A stretch of DNA of 60,868 bases, from positions 1-60,868 of the forward strand of contig CAYLJJ010000028.1 in the NCBI GenBank assembly GCA_964384025.1. The letters run 5' to 3'. The number at the start of each line of letters is the position of its first letter. Position 1 is the stretch's first letter. Source of the DNA: CAYLJJ01 sp964384025. Lineage in GTDB: Bacteria; Myxococcota_A; Bradymonadia; UBA7976; UBA1532. A program made the translations under genes and the position numbers. The notes beneath the pieces are model-generated. The model was not told where the DNA came from. It saw only the letters and a program-made list of their open reading frames with translations, and did no database searches. This document shows, piece after piece, positions 8,873 to 17,259 of the stretch.

Positions 8873-9230
8873 CGTAGAGAGGGTTTAGCTGAGCTTCTGG
8901 ATAAAAACCAGAACTAGGTTCTGTTCATCCCGCTTTGAGTTGAACCAACTCGCGGGCGCTGAAGATGATCAGCTCAGCTTCTACAGCTGTGCTTGTGTCC
9001 AAACCTCAGCCTGCTCCAGATCCTGAGGTCGCTTATGGATGGAGTGAAGGAGCTGAAATTTTGCTCGACGTGGTGAGCAGAGAAATTTATCTTAGCATGT
9101 TGTTGTGTTGGGATTTGAGAGCTCCCGGCGTCTGGGAGGGGAGCTTGCATTTTCTATCTCCCCAAAAGATCTCAACTACACCTACCCTTCAGCATAAGTT
9201 CAGATTTCCAAGCGTCAAGAGAGGCGACTG
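8873..9230 (+). other. divergent intergenic region between tolC-like and moxR-like genes
   Basis: This 358-base gap is more AT-rich than its surroundings and must hold the promoters for both the TolC-like gene and the MoxR operon. An 88-codon open frame (8965-9231) ends in a TGATG overlap with the moxR start, but its product has no recognisable feature, so I do not annotate it as a gene. A purine-rich AAGAGAGG lies about eight bases before the moxR ATG. I see no convincing -35/-10 pair. Confidence 0.4.
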
Positions 9231-10391
9231 ATGATCGAGCACAGAGCTGCCGCTGAGCGCCTTCAAGGAGCGCTGTCTGATGCTTCATATGGACTCGTGG
9301 AGCGAGACAGCTTGGTTCAGCTCATCGCCCTGACCGCAGTCGCTCGCGAGCATATCCTGGTCATTGGTCCACCGGGGACCGCCAAGAGCGAGGCTGTTCG
9401 GCGCGTGAGTCGGGCGCTTGGTGGAGAGTATTTCGAATACCTCCTCGGTCGTTTTACAGAGCCTTCTGAGATCTTCGGCCCGATCGATCTGAAGCGGCTC
9501 CGTGAGGGAGAGGTTACCACGCGGACAGCTGGTATGCTCCCAGAGGCCAAGATCGCCTTCCTAGATGAGGTGTTTCTCGGGTCCACAGCCATCCTTAATA
9601 CCCTGTTGGGCATCCTGAACGATAGAGTCTTCCGGCGTGGACGAACGATCATGAAATGCCCCCTACGGGTATGTGTTGGTGCCAGCAATGCGCTGCCAGA
9701 TGATGAGTCTCTAGCAGCTTTCTCAGATCGCTTCCTGGTGCGAACCTTCGTGCAGTCGATCCCAGACACCCGCCTTGAGGATCTATTGGAGGCTGGCTGG
9801 GGTATCGAGGCGGCAGCTCAAGAGCCGCGAACGGCATCGGTCGAGGATCTCGACGCGCTGGCGGACCGCGCCCGAGCCGCCGATCTCTCCTCGGTTCGCC
9901 TGCCGCTGGCTGATGCGGTGCGCACGCTGAGGGGCGCGGGGATCATGTTGTCTGACCGACGCCTCGTCAAGATCCAACGGTTGGTGGCTGCGGCCAGCGC
10001 CCTCGGAGGTCGACAGACGCCCACCGAGGCCGATCTCTGGCCGATTGTGTATGCCGTCCCCGACGCTGAATCCCAAACTCTGGCGCGTACGGTGCTCCGT
10101 GATCTGCTCTCCGCTTCCGAGAATGAGGCGCTGCCAACCGCCACTGAAGAAGCCAGCCTTGGCCCCAAAGCTCGTGCGATCCGTATCGCTCAGACCGCAA
10201 AAGATCTCCTTGGGGCTGAGCCTGTAGAGATCAATGAACGCAAACGCTGGCGGCTGCGGCTCGAAGGGGTCGCTCGCGAGATAGACGCGGCCTTCCACCT
10301 CGAGTCCCTGCCCGAGAAGCTCGCCGAACTCCGGCAACAGATCGTCACCCGGGTCAAGGCCTCCCCGGTATCAACCGGATCCCCACCCTGA
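9231..10391 (+). CDS. MoxR-family AAA+ ATPase of a MoxR-vWA-beta-propeller ternary system
   Basis: This 386-residue AAA+ ATPase has Walker A GPPGTAKS at 46-53, Walker B IAFLDEVF at 108-115, a sensor-1 region VGASNALPDD near 149-158 and an arginine-finger candidate in FSDRFLVR. The FGPIDLKRL insert is typical of the RavA/MoxR branch. MoxR ATPases work with vWA-domain partners as chaperone-like remodelling machines. It is the first gene of a four-gene operon and its stop overlaps the next start as TGATG. The following genes look like the bpX and vWA-propeller partners of the predicted ternary conflict systems described from comparative genomics. The ATPase call is firm; the system assignment rests on my recognition of the neighbours. 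Confidence 0.88.
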   Translation: MIEHRAAAERLQGALSDASYGLVERDSLVQLIALTAVAREHILVIGPPGTAKSEAVRRVSRALGGEYFEYLLGRFTEPSEIFGPIDLKRLREGEVTTRTAGMLPEAKIAFLDEVFLGSTAILNTLLGILNDRVFRRGRTIMKCPLRVCVGASNALPDDESLAAFSDRFLVRTFVQSIPDTRLEDLLEAGWGIEAAAQEPRTASVEDLDALADRARAADLSSVRLPLADAVRTLRGAGIMLSDRRLVKIQRLVAAASALGGRQTPTEADLWPIVYAVPDAESQTLARTVLRDLLSASENEALPTATEEASLGPKARAIRIAQTAKDLLGAEPVEINERKRWRLRLEGVAREIDAAFHLESLPEKLAELRQQIVTRVKASPVSTGSPP

Positions 10392-10807
10392 TGCAGCCCA
10401 AACTGCTGCCAGTGCTGTGGCTTCCTAGAGACCCTCCCCTCGCGCCTCAGGCCGTCGTCGCCACCGGCGCCACCGCTAGATGCCTCGGCGAGCGGGTCCT
10501 TGAGATTGGAGTCGAAGGGCTGCGTGGGTTTGCTGTCGAAGACACACTGCTGATCGCTGGACGCGGCGAGCTGCTCCCTTGGGTGGATGGTGTCTCCTAT
10601 CTGGGCGCAGATCCAGCAGCACCCGCCCTGTGGACACCCACCCTCTGGCGGCCAGATCAACCCCCTACCCTGGTCCTCCGAGCGATCAGAGCTGCTTTGA
10701 AGCTCGATGGGACAGTTGCTGTTGTGCCTGAGTTCTCTCTAGCTCTGCCCATCTCAAGGGCCCGAGCCCTCGATCCTGCGGCGCTGGCCAGTTGGGCGAG
10801 CCGTTGA
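10391..10807 (+). CDS. small bpX-like component of the MoxR-vWA ternary system
   Basis: This 138-residue protein has no signal peptide or membrane segment. It is rich in Trp-Leu-Pro turns (LWLPRDPPL near residue 9, LLPWVDGVSYLG near residue 62) and ends with an alpha-helical stretch. Its place between moxR and the vWA gene, with overlaps at both ends (TGATG upstream, TTGA downstream), matches the small bpX-type proteins that accompany these systems. I cannot say which bpX family it belongs to. The tight coupling suggests it is made in fixed ratio with the ATPase and the vWA protein and may bridge them. No catalytic residues are evident. Confidence 0.6.
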   Translation: MQPKLLPVLWLPRDPPLAPQAVVATGATARCLGERVLEIGVEGLRGFAVEDTLLIAGRGELLPWVDGVSYLGADPAAPALWTPTLWRPDQPPTLVLRAIRAALKLDGTVAVVPEFSLALPISRARALDPAALASWASR

Positions 10808-12627
10808 TCCCCCGCGCCCTCGACTCATGGGCTGCCCACCTCGCGCTCTTCAAGCCAGAGATGATCGCTTCGGTCGGCCCCTGGTTACCTAAGCTCTCCG
10901 CAGCCATCGGCCCTCTTCGCAGCCGAGCTTCTCGATCACCCACTGGTGAACCAAACGGCTTCGACGGCATCACCCGTCGCGGCACCTATGATCGGCTGCT
11001 GCTCACCGAGTGGGCGTTGGCTGAGGAGATCCCCGAGGAGTTTATTCGAAGGGCCGCGATGCGTGAGCACCTGTTTTTGCAGCCTGCGCAGATCGAGCCA
11101 AGCGGCTCTCTCCGGACAGTGGCGCTCTTCGACGCTGGGCCTGACCAGCTTGGGCCTCTGAGGTTGGTGCACCTCGCCATCCTGATGGTCTTAAAGCGAA
11201 GGGCTGCTCAGGTCAGTGGGCTGCTCCAGTGGGGGCATCTGCAACACAAGATCCTGCACACCGATCTTGATCGCAGCGTTGGACCACTGCTCTTTTCAGC
11301 TCGTACAGCCCAGACACCAACGATTGAAGCGATCCAGCGCTGGCAAGAGGCCCTGACAGAGACCAAAACCGAAGATGATCTGTGGATCATCGGAGGCCAA
11401 GACGCTCAGATGCCTGGCGCTCATCGGGTGGAGATCCTCGATCCCTACGACCCTGATCGTGCTGAGGCTCTCCTCCTCCTACACCACTACAGAGGGCAAC
11501 CCCCGCTCGAATTAACCCTTCCGCTTCCAAGCGACTCGATCAGCTCTCAGCTCATCCGCGCGCCTTTTGCGCCTCACTATATCGCCTCAACGAGACAGAC
11601 ATATTCTCCTGGCTCGGTTCAAGGATCCGTACGATTCAACAGCACCGGAGGCGCGATAATCACCCACAGTGGAGCCTCCATTCGAAGCTGGGGGACACCA
11701 CGCTCAGGGTGGAGCCGCCCCAGGGAGCATCGGGGCTACAACCTCGTCGAAGAGCATCCGGTAGCTGTCGGTTGGTATCGGAAGCGGCTGTTCTGCGCCG
11801 TCGCCAAGGGCGGAACGCTCCAACATCGGTTGCTCTACCACCAACACTGGAGGAAGGCGCTCAAGGAGATTCCACTACACCCTGAATTCATACTCCCAGA
11901 CAGCACTCGCCCCATCAAAGATGCCTACGTTCTCCCACTCGGTCAGCGAGGGGACCCCAACAACCCACACCATGAGAAGGAGCGAACTTCCATCTTGCTC
12001 GAGGATGCCCACGGCGCGCTTTGGGTAGCCTGTTTTGCGACTGGGACGATGACGATGCTCCTCTCAAAGACAGCCAAGGTTATCCGATGCGATATGGCCT
12101 ACCTTGCTATGATCCCAAGTCACGAGTTGCGAACTCTGGTTGTCATCAACGAGCTACAGTCCACAGGGAACATACAAGCACCGGGGATGCACGGCTGGTC
12201 CATCGAACACAGAAAGTTCAAGTATCCAGGGTCTGTTGATTGGGTGCGTGGCTTCAACTGGGGCAAAAATCCGGTCGTCATATTTCCCAATGACGACAAC
12301 TGGACAGCGGCGAAGATTCGACGTCACAGCTGGCTCCCCGAGTTTTCAAACCCCATCTCAGTCCCCTACGACGAGGAGGTCTTTGCCTGTGAATATGACA
12401 AGAGGGACGTGGCGATATATACGATCAGCGCTGATCGAATGGCGGTTCAACTCCATCGCACGCGCCATGATCCTTATGTAATTTTTGATGCTCCAGCGCC
12501 CATCTTGAGCGCTCATGTAAGCTACTCAAGGAAGCTTATTGGCTACTGGATGGAGAATGGAGAGCTTGGATTTTATAACCCAGACTCCAAAGAACACTAC
12601 CTGAAGATCTCGGTGGATATGCCATGA
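10804..12627 (+). CDS. vWA-like plus beta-propeller-like protein of the ternary system
   Basis: This 607-residue protein is read from a TTG that overlaps the upstream stop as TTGA (another in-frame TTG lies at 10792). Residues about 1-40 contain LPKLSAAIGPLRSR, which I associate with ternary-system vWA proteins. Residues about 100-220 look like a Rossmann-type vWA fold (TVALFDAGPDQLG, then DDLWIIGGQD). The metal site is degenerate: the DxSxS motif appears as DAGPD, so metal-dependent adhesion is doubtful. The remaining 350 residues are strand-rich with repeated Trp/aromatic endings, consistent with a beta-propeller. The stop overlaps the next start as ATGA. Its role is probably as scaffold or substrate-recognition subunit for the MoxR ATPase. 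Confidence 0.65.
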   Translation: MIPRALDSWAAHLALFKPEMIASVGPWLPKLSAAIGPLRSRASRSPTGEPNGFDGITRRGTYDRLLLTEWALAEEIPEEFIRRAAMREHLFLQPAQIEPSGSLRTVALFDAGPDQLGPLRLVHLAILMVLKRRAAQVSGLLQWGHLQHKILHTDLDRSVGPLLFSARTAQTPTIEAIQRWQEALTETKTEDDLWIIGGQDAQMPGAHRVEILDPYDPDRAEALLLLHHYRGQPPLELTLPLPSDSISSQLIRAPFAPHYIASTRQTYSPGSVQGSVRFNSTGGAIITHSGASIRSWGTPRSGWSRPREHRGYNLVEEHPVAVGWYRKRLFCAVAKGGTLQHRLLYHQHWRKALKEIPLHPEFILPDSTRPIKDAYVLPLGQRGDPNNPHHEKERTSILLEDAHGALWVACFATGTMTMLLSKTAKVIRCDMAYLAMIPSHELRTLVVINELQSTGNIQAPGMHGWSIEHRKFKYPGSVDWVRGFNWGKNPVVIFPNDDNWTAAKIRRHSWLPEFSNPISVPYDEEVFACEYDKRDVAIYTISADRMAVQLHRTRHDPYVIFDAPAPILSAHVSYSRKLIGYWMENGELGFYNPDSKEHYLKISVDMP

Positions 12628-15227
12628 CGGTGCGCCCCGAACGCCTCGCCCACGTAGGACGACTGCAGATCGAGGGCTTCCTGATGCACACCGAGCTGAT
12701 GACCCTGGCGGAAGCTCACCGTCGTATCCTCACTGTCTGGCAGCCTGGAGCCCGCGTCTATCAGGTCCCCGTGGGGATCTTGATACTCCTTGGAGAGACT
12801 CTACAGCTGCGAGGACCATGGATAGGCGCTCCAGTCGTACGCTGCCACGGCGTATTGACGACCGCTCCCCTCACCGAGGATGAAACAGAAGAGCTTTGCA
12901 CGCCCCCAGGATCCATCGCCTTTGTCTCTGCTGGAGTGGTGGAGCTGTGGAGGTGCAGCGTAGAGGAGGAGATCGATCCGGCGACCTGGCTCTATTTAGG
13001 GCTCCGTCAGGCTGAACTCAGCGATCTTGGGGCTCCTCCTGCGGTATTGCTTGCCCCACCTGAGAGGATACAGGAGGTGATCCGCGAAGACCTGAACGTC
13101 GCCAAACAGGATGAGGGTGTCGTCGAGATTATCACCGCCATCCAAAGGATGGAGCGACAGGAGGCCATCCGTGAGCAGTTGACGATCTTTCAGGAACCCA
13201 GCCTCTTTGAAAAGATGATCGCGAACACCATCGGATGGCTCCGCAAAAAGCCAGCCCCCATGATCTCTGCAAGCGCTGACTCAGGAGTGCTCACCTCAAA
13301 GATCCCCAGAGCCAAGACCGGCGGGGTGCTTGGACAGGCTCCGCTCCTCTCGGCTGCCAAGCTCAGCATCAAGGAGAAGCTGGCGAGTTGGTTGGAGAGT
13401 TGGGCTGCGAAGATCGCAGTCCAGAGCGGGCTCGGTCGGATGATCGGTGATCGGCAAGCTGAATATCTCGAGAGGCTCCTGAACGATTTTGAGAAAGGAG
13501 AGATCAGCGACGCTCTCCGACGAGCCATCCCTCTGGGTGGTGGCTCTGGGGATAAAGGGCACCCGATGCTGCGGATGCCGACCCCTCGAGGATCCCTGAC
13601 GCCCAACCTCAGGGCCATCAGAGGCAGCAGCGGCTCAACTCTTATGAGCAGCCCGTCCCTCTATGAGACCCTCAGGATGACCTATGAGAGCACCGCCGAG
13701 GCCCTGATCAGAGACAAACGCTATGAGGAGGCCGCCTTCATCTATGCTGATCTGCTCAAAGATGCGCAGCGCGCGGTCAACCTCTTGGAGAAGCATGGCA
13801 GGTATGGGCTCGCCGCCAAGCTCGCTGAGGCCCACGAGCTGGAGATGGCCTGGATCGTCAAGCTCTATTGGTTGGCTGGAGAGATCGAACGCGCGGTGTG
13901 GCTGGCGAGGCTCAGCTTATCCTTTGGAGAGGTCATCCGCAGATTGGAGGCTGATAATAGAGAGCAAGCTGAGCAGCTGCGCATCCTCTGGGCTTCGCAG
14001 CTGGCTGACGCAGGGCGATATGTGGCCGCTGTTGCTGTGATTTGGCCAGTAGAGCACGCTCGCCCCTCCGCCAGAAAGTGGATAAGCAAGGCTGTTGAGC
14101 TTAGGGGCCCCGCCGGAGCAAAGATGCTCGCTGAGCAGCTGGAGTATTTCCCCGATACTTGGCCGATCGTTCGAGAAAAAGCTCTCGCGCTCCTCAACCA
14201 GCGCACGACAGCAAGCAGTCGAGAGCGCAGCTCCTTCGCTGAAGCGATTGTCACGCTTAAGTCGACTCGGCAGACCAGAACGCTCGCGCGCGCAGCGCTT
14301 AGGGCAATAATTCGAGACAGTGTTGACGTTCCAAAACTCGGTGGGCTGCTCCATGATCTGGTGAGGGCTGCCGGCGAAGATGCTCTGGGGGTCGATTTAC
14401 CCAAGCTGGGGCAACCCAAGACCTTCAGTGGAAGCGCGCCGCGTTGGGCCATCCACGATACTGGGCGGTCGAGAGTCTATGATGCGATTCGCCTGCCCAG
14501 CGGCGATATCCTCGTCGCTCTAGGAGAGAGCGGTATCACACGGGTCGCTTCAGATGGCCGCCGGGTAGCTCACTTTGATGTACCCGCAACCTCCCTGGTT
14601 CAAGGTGATGGGGGCGCACGTGCCATCAGCTTGATCGCTCGAGATAACCATATGGCCATCAGCCGCCTCGATCTCATCACCAATCACGCAGAGCGTTGGA
14701 CTGAAGCCAAGCTGTCGGCTTGGTGTGACAGCTTCGATGGAGACCGCTGGTTTGCTGCGTCGGAGCGCCGAGTTGTTCAAAGCGGCGAACTCAAAACCAG
14801 CGTTGATCTCATCGGAGTCGATGCTCGAGCCGAGGATTGGCGCGCCCTGTGGCAACTTCAAGATGCTGGAGCTGCCGTCTCCCGTATGCGAATCGCCAAT
14901 AACCAGCTACAGACGAGCCTCTTCACTGATGGAGAGGAACAGGATTGGAGGCATGATCTGGGTGGGATGCACCTCAGGATGAGGAGCTCCAATCGCCCTG
15001 TCTGGGATGTTGATGGTTGGTATGCTGAAGTGCTGCTTGAGGAGTGGGGCGCGACTGTAGCCATCTTCCAGCTCGAAGTTCTCAGACGCGTATTACAGTT
15101 CGAAGGGTCAAAGGAGGTGCAAGTCAGAGGGCTGGCTGCAGATCAATGGGTCCTCTGTGATGACCGTGGGCGGGTTGTAGTCTATGACGCAACGACCAAT
15201 ATGCTGTGGTCAAACATTCGGCTCTGA
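12624..15227 (+). CDS. bpX6-like N-terminal domain plus helical and beta-propeller regions
   Basis: This is an 867-residue cytosolic protein. The first 150 residues (GFLMHTELMTLAEAHRRI, WQPGARVYQVPVGILI) match my recollection of the bpX6 domain that opens the largest subunit of MoxR-vWA-beta-propeller systems. Residues about 340-590 are helix-rich with TPR/HEAT-like periodicity (EEAAFIYADLLKDAQRA, YGLAAKLAEAHELE). Residues about 600-867 are strand-rich with propeller-like repeats (WAIHDTGRSRVYDAIRL, GDILVALGESGITRV). It overlaps the vWA gene by four bases and ends the operon. Such systems are predicted to act in conflict or self/non-self responses, which has not been shown for this one. Confidence 0.65.
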   Translation: MTVRPERLAHVGRLQIEGFLMHTELMTLAEAHRRILTVWQPGARVYQVPVGILILLGETLQLRGPWIGAPVVRCHGVLTTAPLTEDETEELCTPPGSIAFVSAGVVELWRCSVEEEIDPATWLYLGLRQAELSDLGAPPAVLLAPPERIQEVIREDLNVAKQDEGVVEIITAIQRMERQEAIREQLTIFQEPSLFEKMIANTIGWLRKKPAPMISASADSGVLTSKIPRAKTGGVLGQAPLLSAAKLSIKEKLASWLESWAAKIAVQSGLGRMIGDRQAEYLERLLNDFEKGEISDALRRAIPLGGGSGDKGHPMLRMPTPRGSLTPNLRAIRGSSGSTLMSSPSLYETLRMTYESTAEALIRDKRYEEAAFIYADLLKDAQRAVNLLEKHGRYGLAAKLAEAHELEMAWIVKLYWLAGEIERAVWLARLSLSFGEVIRRLEADNREQAEQLRILWASQLADAGRYVAAVAVIWPVEHARPSARKWISKAVELRGPAGAKMLAEQLEYFPDTWPIVREKALALLNQRTTASSRERSSFAEAIVTLKSTRQTRTLARAALRAIIRDSVDVPKLGGLLHDLVRAAGEDALGVDLPKLGQPKTFSGSAPRWAIHDTGRSRVYDAIRLPSGDILVALGESGITRVASDGRRVAHFDVPATSLVQGDGGARAISLIARDNHMAISRLDLITNHAERWTEAKLSAWCDSFDGDRWFAASERRVVQSGELKTSVDLIGVDARAEDWRALWQLQDAGAAVSRMRIANNQLQTSLFTDGEEQDWRHDLGGMHLRMRSSNRPVWDVDGWYAEVLLEEWGATVAIFQLEVLRRVLQFEGSKEVQVRGLAADQWVLCDDRGRVVVYDATTNMLWSNIRL

Positions 15228-15547
15228 ATCCCAATAATCTATAGGCGATGGGACTTGTATACAGAGTCTCATGAGCGAGATGGTAGAGCGTGCTTAAATC
15301 TGTAGAGGAACGGGAGGGCCCACTTTAGGAGAGGGCTTCCAAGAGACAGCACCGTCGGACAGTGATTTTCCTTAGATTTTAAGAGGATACAAAATTGACG
15401 GTGCTGATGGAGCTGTTTGGAGGTTTTAAATGTGGCTAGAGCCCGGACGGTGTAGATAGATAGGAGCCTGGACTAGAGCTTCCAAACGAGGCTGATAAAA
15501 TGGTTGACACCTGCACCACACCTGCACCGTGCTGAACGGAGGTTTAT
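15228..15547. promoter_or_regulatory. intergenic region with inverted and direct repeats
   Basis: This 320-base gap contains perfect 9-base inverted arms AGCACCGTC (15348-15356) and GACGGTGCT (15397-15405), separated by 40 AT-rich bases. Just before the lipoprotein gene, ACCTGCACC occurs twice (15509-15517, 15520-15528), spaced 11 bases apart, that is, one helical turn, and abutting a TTGACA-like hexamer (15504-15509). These could be operator sites; no matching -10 box is evident. A strong Shine-Dalgarno (ACGGAGG, 15536-15542) precedes the ATG at 15548. Confidence 0.4.
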
Positions 15548-16900
15548 ATGCGTCTTTTGTCTGTGGCGATCATCTTGGCCTGTCTGAGCCTAACCCTGGG
15601 TTGTTCCGAGTCTCCAAGCGCGACAGATGGTGGAGAAACCGCCAGCGCCGATGTCAGAATCAACGAGATTCCAGACGCTGGCACCGATATGAACGAGATC
15701 TCAGACGCAGGCGCCGATGTCAGAATCAACGAGGTCCCAGACATCGGCACCGATATGAATGAGATTCCAGACGCAGGCGCCGATGTCGGAATCAATGAGG
15801 TTCCAGACACCGGCACCGATATGAATGAGATCCCAGACGCAGGCACTGAGGGTATCGACGCGAATCTTCCCGGTGATGTGGGGACAGACGGCGACCCCTG
15901 TTTTGGCCTCAACCTCTGCGTCGAGTCCGGTTGGCGCTGTGATGGCGATATCGCTGTAGCTTGTTGGTACGATGACAACGACTGCTTGGTCGAAACTCGT
16001 ACCGACTGCAGCCTACAGGCTGACGGCTACTGCTCCACCGAGGGTGTCATCGACGGCTGCCGCGATGGCGCCGACGCCTGCGCCGACATGGGCAGCTGTC
16101 CTGCGGAGCGCTACTGTGTGGGCACGGTCCTACATCTCTGCCACAGCGATGAGAACGGCTGTGCCAGCGTCCGCGCCGAACACACCTGCGCCGATGAGGG
16201 CAAGGTCTGCGTAGAAACCGAGGATGGCGCCGAGTGTGTGCTCGCCGAGCCTGGGGCCGTGTCTTTGCAAATCGCCACTGCACGAGCAGCCATCGACTCT
16301 GCCGATCGTCTGCCCCGCATCGGCGATTGGGATATCGAATATGCCCTGGTCACCGCAGTCAAGGGGCCGCTCGGCGCTGACTCTGGCGGCTTCTTCCTCC
16401 AGGGCGAGCGCTTTGGTCCCGCCATCTTTGTTCTCCATGAGGATCCCGTTGGCGTGGTCGAGGTTGGCGACGAGGTCAGCATCTGGTTCGAGGAGGTGGA
16501 CCTCGACCAGGGTCGGCGCGTGGTCAACGGCCTGGGCTGGATTGACATCTTGAGCCACGACAACGACATCAGCGACTGGGCGCAGGATGTGAGCAACATC
16601 GACATCGTCACCCAGCTCGACGACTACGAGTTCGAACTCATCACCCTAGAAGCTCAGGTGACGGGCCCCTTCGCCTCCGCAGGGCCCCGCTTTGTCGATG
16701 CCACCCTGCAGAGCGCTGGTGTCATCGCTGGCGATCTACGCCTACGCATTCCAACCAGCCTGTCTACTGCTCTCCTAGACGATCGCAGCGATCTGATCGG
16801 CTGCACGGTGAGGGTCGGACCCAGCCCCCTCTGGCGCTACTTCGACCGCACCCAGCCCACCGCTATGGACGCCAGCGATATCAATCTTCAGTGCCCCTGA
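15548..16900 (+). CDS. lipoprotein with Asp/Glu-rich repeats, Cys-rich domain and OB-fold-like C terminus
   Basis: This 450-residue protein has a lipobox (LTLGC, Cys19), so it should be lipid-anchored in the envelope. Residues 34-99 are three 22-residue acidic repeats. Residues about 105-235 hold many cysteines (CFGLNLC, CDGDIAVACW, CADMGSCPAERYC), probably disulphide-bonded modules common in Myxococcota surface proteins. Residues about 240-450 contain two similar beta units (YALVTAVKGPLGADSGGFFL and a second near 365), resembling OB-fold domains that accompany secreted nucleases. Notably, a nuclease-fold lipoprotein is encoded convergently downstream. The C-terminal assignment is a structural guess. 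Confidence 0.7.
   Translation: MRLLSVAIILACLSLTLGCSESPSATDGGETASADVRINEIPDAGTDMNEISDAGADVRINEVPDIGTDMNEIPDAGADVGINEVPDTGTDMNEIPDAGTEGIDANLPGDVGTDGDPCFGLNLCVESGWRCDGDIAVACWYDDNDCLVETRTDCSLQADGYCSTEGVIDGCRDGADACADMGSCPAERYCVGTVLHLCHSDENGCASVRAEHTCADEGKVCVETEDGAECVLAEPGAVSLQIATARAAIDSADRLPRIGDWDIEYALVTAVKGPLGADSGGFFLQGERFGPAIFVLHEDPVGVVEVGDEVSIWFEEVDLDQGRRVVNGLGWIDILSHDNDISDWAQDVSNIDIVTQLDDYEFELITLEAQVTGPFASAGPRFVDATLQSAGVIAGDLRLRIPTSLSTALLDDRSDLIGCTVRVGPSPLWRYFDRTQPTAMDASDINLQCP
15647..15844 (+). repeat. three tandem 66-base units inside the lipoprotein gene
   Basis: Three consecutive copies of a 66-base unit encode ADVRINE[I/V]PDxG-TDMNEIxDAG with few substitutions. The near-identity at DNA level indicates recent tandem expansion, so copy number may vary between strains. 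The unit lengthens an acidic stalk just after the lipid anchor. Confidence 0.9.
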
Positions 16901-16982
16901 GCGTAGACCGGATCTGGGCAGTCTAAGAACTATCGTGACCGGACAGCGACCTTCTCCCAGCACTCCTCGCCGATGTCGATCG

Positions 16983-17249
16983 TCAGTTAGGCGGAGTCAT
17001 TTGCGCGCGAAAGCCGTAGGCCCTACATTCACCAGCATCAACGACAGCTGAGGCTGTGGCCTCTAAACCACGTTGGGCCCAGCTTACGCAGCCATTAATA
17101 GAACCAGCCAATATCCTTATTTTCTCGCCACTCTTTGGCAGAAACGTAGCATCGATAGCTCCAAAGAGTTCATTCTTGATAATCTTTGAAGCCCTAAGCA
17201 GCTCCTCATTCAGCTTCTGGAAGTTAAACTCCTTGTCTGCTTGATACCG
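16983..17249 (-). pseudogene. fragment of an IS4-type DDE transposase
   Basis: Reading the minus strand from 17249 to a TGA at 16983 gives about 88 codons without a start. They include NFQKLNEELLRAS, FGAIDATFLPKSGEK, QRGLEATASAVVD and RAQMTP. This matches the middle of IS4-like DDE transposases, where AIDxSFIPKSGK holds the first catalytic Asp and RGLEIS..AVVDV...AY.L...QTP follows. The N-terminal third and the C-terminal catalytic part are missing. The fragment begins just past the end of the neighbouring nuclease-like lipoprotein gene. It accounts for most of the 359-base gap between two convergent genes and is evidence of past insertion there. Confidence 0.65.
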
Positions 17250-17259
17250 GAGTTGATGG

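Noticed and set aside
8965..9231. 88-codon open frame directly before moxR, with TGATG overlap
   Set aside because: The product has no recognisable domain and mixed composition, and there is no good ribosome-binding site; the overlap could be chance, and the region must hold two promoters.
12141..12481. 113-codon frame inside the vWA-propeller gene
   Set aside because: It is a shifted-frame shadow of a well supported gene.
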